Assembly (NCBI GenBank): GCA_963422655.1
Contig: OY730440.1
Location: forward strand, 2,604,001 to 2,668,000
Reading direction: 5' to 3'
DNA length: 64,000 nt
Source: CATQHS01 sp963422655
GTDB lineage: Bacteria > Actinomycetota > Acidimicrobiia > Acidimicrobiales > Aldehydirespiratoraceae
Positions 61,337 to 64,000 of this stretch are shown here, in pieces (positions within the stretch are counted from its first letter, which is position 1; each line of letters opens with the position of its first letter). The notes under the pieces were generated by a model. The model was not told where the DNA came from. It searched no databases and was given only the letters and a program-made list of their open reading frames with translations. The translations under genes and the position numbers were made by a program.

Positions 61337-63294
61337 GGCTGCCCCTTGTCGGGGGTGAAATCGCAGACTTCGGCCACGAACCGGGCGATGAATGCCCCGT
61401 CCAGACTGAAGGACTCTCTGGCTCCGGTCTGCTTGTCGTCGGTCTGCTCATTGTCGCCTCGTCGGGTGAGACAGGCGTCCAGTAGGCAGTGCACCACGGT
61501 TTCGGCATGTTCTCGCTCGGGGTCGCTGTCGGGTGGTGAGCCTTTGAGGTACTCGGCCAGAACCACGGCCCGGCGGTCATCGGGTCCGAGATCACCGATC
61601 ATCGAGCCGTAACGCTGGCGCAGGTTGTACATGAAACTGGCCGAGCAGCTTTGGTTGCCGAGCTTCATGAGAGCCTCGGGTCCGGTTCCGAAGCGTGAAA
61701 CCCAGCGGTTGTTCACCCCTCCGGTCAGCATCACGGTCAGGGCCAGCGAGTCGCGGCCGTTGCCGGTCTTGGCCGTGTCGTCGAGTTCCCGGTGAGCCAA
61801 ACTCAGTACCTCGCGCAGCGGGTTGTGATAATGGGAGAAGACGATGGCTGCCGATGCTGTCGCCGGATATTGCTTCCTGGCACCGGTACTGGAATCGGTG
61901 TCCTCGAAAGCTCGGCCATAGGCATTGCGTAGCGCTACAGCGCATTGGATGGCCCGATCGACCGGAAGTATGGCCAGTACGTCGTCCCCTCCGGCATAGA
62001 TCGTCACGCCGTCGTGTTGGGGAAGGATCGTGCGCACCTGCTCGAGGAACCGGGCCAGCGCGTCGGAAACTGATCCTTCGTCGGTTTCTCGCAACAACCG
62101 GCCGAGCCGGTCGCCGTCCATCATCAACAGCGCGTAGAACGGACGGGCCGAGCCGACTGCTTGGTTGAGCTTCTCGAGAGCCTTTGTCAGCGAGTCACGA
62201 AGCTTCGTATCGGGGTCGTCTCGGTTACCGGCATGGTCCCGCTCACCGGCCTCACGGGGCTCGGTGTCGTCGTTCAGCGGGGTTGCTCGGGGGTTGGCCA
62301 AGGCGGCTTCGAGAAAGAAGCCACCGTCGAGGTCGGCGATCTCACCGAGCGAGGCGAGCCCGGGCAGCCTCGTCGCTCGTTCCCCGGTCAGATGGCGAAA
62401 CGATTTGCGGTCGAGCGTGTCGTCGACGGTTTCGTAATATTCGTACAGCTTCGTGCTGCGCTGTGGATCGGCAGCGATATGGGCCAGCCAGGGTACCGCT
62501 GCCATATAGGCGGTCGAAGGCCAGTTCACTGCCTCGACCTTCCAACCGATCGCCTGCTGCAGTTCCTGTCCCTTGAGTCTGGGAAACAGACGCTTGACCA
62601 GCGCTACTGCGCTGAGACGCTCGCCGTCGCGAATATCGAGCCGGCCGGCTTTGTGCTGCAACGCTCTCCAGAAGAGGTCCTGAGATCGGCGGTCGCGGCT
62701 GCGGACGAACCCGGACAGCTCCTGAAGGTCGCCCATCATCGTGCAGTGGTCTCCGCCCTCTTCGGGTGGCCAGTGGCACCGCCAGTTCTTGCGCCGGTCG
62801 AGCCAGTTGGCGTCGCTTCCGTTGCCCGGGTCGGGGCCCGTTACCCACTGGATGTCCCAGAACCGGTCGATCTGGCGATCCCAGATAAAGCGGGTATCGC
62901 GGCCCCGATCGGCGGCGCCGTCCACGAAGCGCTGCCAGACCGCCTCGGCCAAGCCCTGCCAGCGTCGTCGCGTCTCGGCCCCGATCTCTTCGGGGTCGAA
63001 CGTTTCAGGAACCGATGCCTTGAACCGGTTGGGCAAGGTTCCGGTTTGGGGTAACGGGCCGTTTCCAGGCTGAGGTCGGCCCAGGATGGCAGCCAGCATC
63101 GGATCGGTGGGCAACTGTTGCGTGCCGACCACAGGGAAGAGAACCTTCCCGCCTCGACGCAACGCCGCGGCCATGAGCTGGCCCGCCAGCCACGACAGCA
63201 GGAAGGAGCCGGCCCAGAGATCTCGGGTGCGCCGAGACTGGGCCAGGAAACCTTGCACCGGGCCGATCGAGACGTGCAGTATCCGGTCAGCCAT
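61333..63294 (-). CDS. cmr2: Cas10/Cmr2 with intact GGDD polymerase site
   Basis: 653-residue large subunit of the type III-B complex. It starts ILHVSIGPVQGFLAQSRRTR, so the N-terminal HD nuclease domain seen in some Cas10 proteins is absent. The first palm domain follows, then a zinc/cysteine-poor linker, and the second palm with LLMMDGDRLGRLL and TIYAGGDDVLAILP, the GGDD catalytic pair (~residues 434-437). Such proteins make cyclic oligoadenylate when target RNA is bound. ATG 63294; it overlaps the cmr1 stop by 8 bp. Absence of HD suggests no target-activated DNA cutting. Confidence 0.94.
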   Translation of the reverse strand: MADRILHVSIGPVQGFLAQSRRTRDLWAGSFLLSWLAGQLMAAALRRGGKVLFPVVGTQQLPTDPMLAAILGRPQPGNGPLPQTGTLPNRFKASVPETFDPEEIGAETRRRWQGLAEAVWQRFVDGAADRGRDTRFIWDRQIDRFWDIQWVTGPDPGNGSDANWLDRRKNWRCHWPPEEGGDHCTMMGDLQELSGFVRSRDRRSQDLFWRALQHKAGRLDIRDGERLSAVALVKRLFPRLKGQELQQAIGWKVEAVNWPSTAYMAAVPWLAHIAADPQRSTKLYEYYETVDDTLDRKSFRHLTGERATRLPGLASLGEIADLDGGFFLEAALANPRATPLNDDTEPREAGERDHAGNRDDPDTKLRDSLTKALEKLNQAVGSARPFYALLMMDGDRLGRLLRETDEGSVSDALARFLEQVRTILPQHDGVTIYAGGDDVLAILPVDRAIQCAVALRNAYGRAFEDTDSSTGARKQYPATASAAIVFSHYHNPLREVLSLAHRELDDTAKTGNGRDSLALTVMLTGGVNNRWVSRFGTGPEALMKLGNQSCSASFMYNLRQRYGSMIGDLGPDDRRAVVLAEYLKGSPPDSDPEREHAETVVHCLLDACLTRRGDNEQTDDKQTGARESFSLDGAFIARFVAEVCDFTPDKGQP

Positions 63295-64000
63295 CGGGCC
63301 AGATCTTGCGTTTGCTGTTTTCTTCGAGAAAGGTCTCCAGCACGCCCCAGTCGGGCCGGGCCGGAACCGATTTGTTACCGGCCCGGATCTTCTCGCCTTC
63401 CGGCAGGAAACGCGAGCGCAGCAACAGCGCGATACCGATGTGGCGATTACCTATCTCGTGCACGTGGAAGAACAGCGGGCTGGCCCGACGATCATGGTTC
63501 TGCGGAGTTACGCCGGTGCCCTTTCCGTAGTTGTGCGGAAGGCCGAACACGGCCCGGCGGGGGTGGAAGTCGGCGGGCGCCCCCCTCTTGTCGCCCTTCA
63601 TCCAAGCATGGTCTTCGCGGAACCTCTTTTTAGAGGTTTCGTTGTCCAGGATCTTTCCGTTGCGGCCCCAGCTCCGGTACCGCACCATGGCCTTTCCGTA
63701 GTCGTCGAGGACAGCCATGGGCTCAACCCGGTTTTCGAACATCAGCTCGACGCGGGCCCGCGCCGAGAAGGCGCTTGTCTCAGGCTCGTGTGGGCAGGCG
63801 AGCGCGGGCTGCAACAGTGAACCCAGTTGGGTGCGGTAGTCGGCGACGGTTCGGGGTGGCTGCCAGGCGGTGAGGCCGTCGCCCTCCAACCCGATCAGAT
63901 TCACGCTGCCGTAACCTTTCCTGGACTTGGCTCCGAGGCCACCGACCAAGCCAAAAAGACGCAACGCCGGTACGACGTTTTCCAACGTTTCCCGTTTCTT
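63287..64000 (-). CDS. cmr1: Type III-B Cmr1 RAMP protein (partial)
   Basis: C-terminal 237 residues of Cmr1; the gene continues beyond the window's right edge with no start in view. Seen are LRLFGLVGGLGAKSRKGYGS (the glycine-rich RAMP loop), VFGLPHNYGKGTGV and ASPLFFHVHEIGNRHIGIAL, all characteristic. Cmr1 sits at the end of the complex with Cmr6. It is the first visible gene of the operon; the array, cas6 or adaptation genes could follow upstream. Confidence 0.9.
   Translation of the reverse strand, partial: KKRETLENVVPALRLFGLVGGLGAKSRKGYGSVNLIGLEGDGLTAWQPPRTVADYRTQLGSLLQPALACPHEPETSAFSARARVELMFENRVEPMAVLDDYGKAMVRYRSWGRNGKILDNETSKKRFREDHAWMKGDKRGAPADFHPRRAVFGLPHNYGKGTGVTPQNHDRRASPLFFHVHEIGNRHIGIALLLRSRFLPEGEKIRAGNKSVPARPDWGVLETFLEENSKRKIWPDG

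Noticed and set aside
56473..64000. CRISPR array near the cmr genes
   Set aside because: No regularly spaced direct repeats of 25-40 bases occur; only two short tandem duplications inside the CARF/HEPN gene.

Overview
The window is high-GC DNA with short intergenic gaps, GTG/TTG starts and many 1-4 nt ATGA/GTGA gene overlaps. The gene content points to an actinobacterium, most likely a member of Acidimicrobiia or a relative. Indicators are several luciferase-like (LLM) flavin/F420-type oxidoreductases, mycothiol-linked enzymes, acyl-CoA catabolism genes, an actinobacterial-type ferrochelatase with C-terminal cysteines, a LigB-type DNA ligase, a DUF3039 protein and several probable leaderless start sites. 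The taxon is an inference from gene content, not from a marker gene.

Layout. 0.1-7.7 kb (minus): a complete branched-chain amino-acid ABC importer (binding protein, LivH, LivM, LivG, LivF) whose last gene overlaps a frameshifted glutaminyl-tRNA synthetase. 7.8-14.6 kb: a broken thioesterase, shikimate kinase, frameshifted SpoU/TrmH methylase, K+ channel, formamidopyrimidine-DNA glycosylase, ferrochelatase, enoyl-CoA hydratase, an SDR and a broken PAC2 gene. 14.6-16.5 kb: leuA behind a Leu-rich leader peptide and two hairpins, which looks like transcription attenuation. 16.5-32.7 kb: a catabolic region with four LLM oxidoreductases, two crotonase-family proteins in all, acyl-CoA dehydrogenases, an amidohydrolase, a MutA-like mutase subunit, homocysteine methyltransferase and nitronate monooxygenase. 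32.8-37.1 kb: EngB, Pcm, threonine aldolase and a mycothiol-dependent formaldehyde-oxidation pair. 37.1-38.1 kb: an AT-rich foreign islet with a Clp-fold SDH-type protein that lacks its catalytic core. 38.3-46.6 kb: DNA repair (AlkD-like, AlkA-like, ATP-dependent ligase), SurE and ValRS. 46.8-53 kb: a glyoxalase-like protein and a hydantoinase A/B, ThrH-like HAD and class III aminotransferase operon. 53-56.5 kb: DUF1015, SerA, FolD. 56.5-64 kb (minus): a type III-B CRISPR-Cmr effector operon, cmr1 (cut by the window edge) to cmr6, plus a TIGR02710-type CARF/HEPN accessory protein.

Two patterns cut across the window. First, at least six genes (thioesterase, PAC2, an SDR with two gaps, an acyl-CoA dehydrogenase, the Clp-fold protein, probably LigB) have recognisable ends but have lost internal segments. 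Second, three genes (glnS, trmH, a coiled-coil membrane protein), and possibly threonine aldolase, each look one base short. Either the genome is decaying in an unusual way or the assembly has closed gaps and base deletions; raw reads would decide. The Cmr operon itself is intact, keeps the Cas10 GGDD site, and so looks able to make cyclic oligoadenylate, with the CARF/HEPN protein as the likely responder. No array, cas1, cas2 or cas6 lies in the window.
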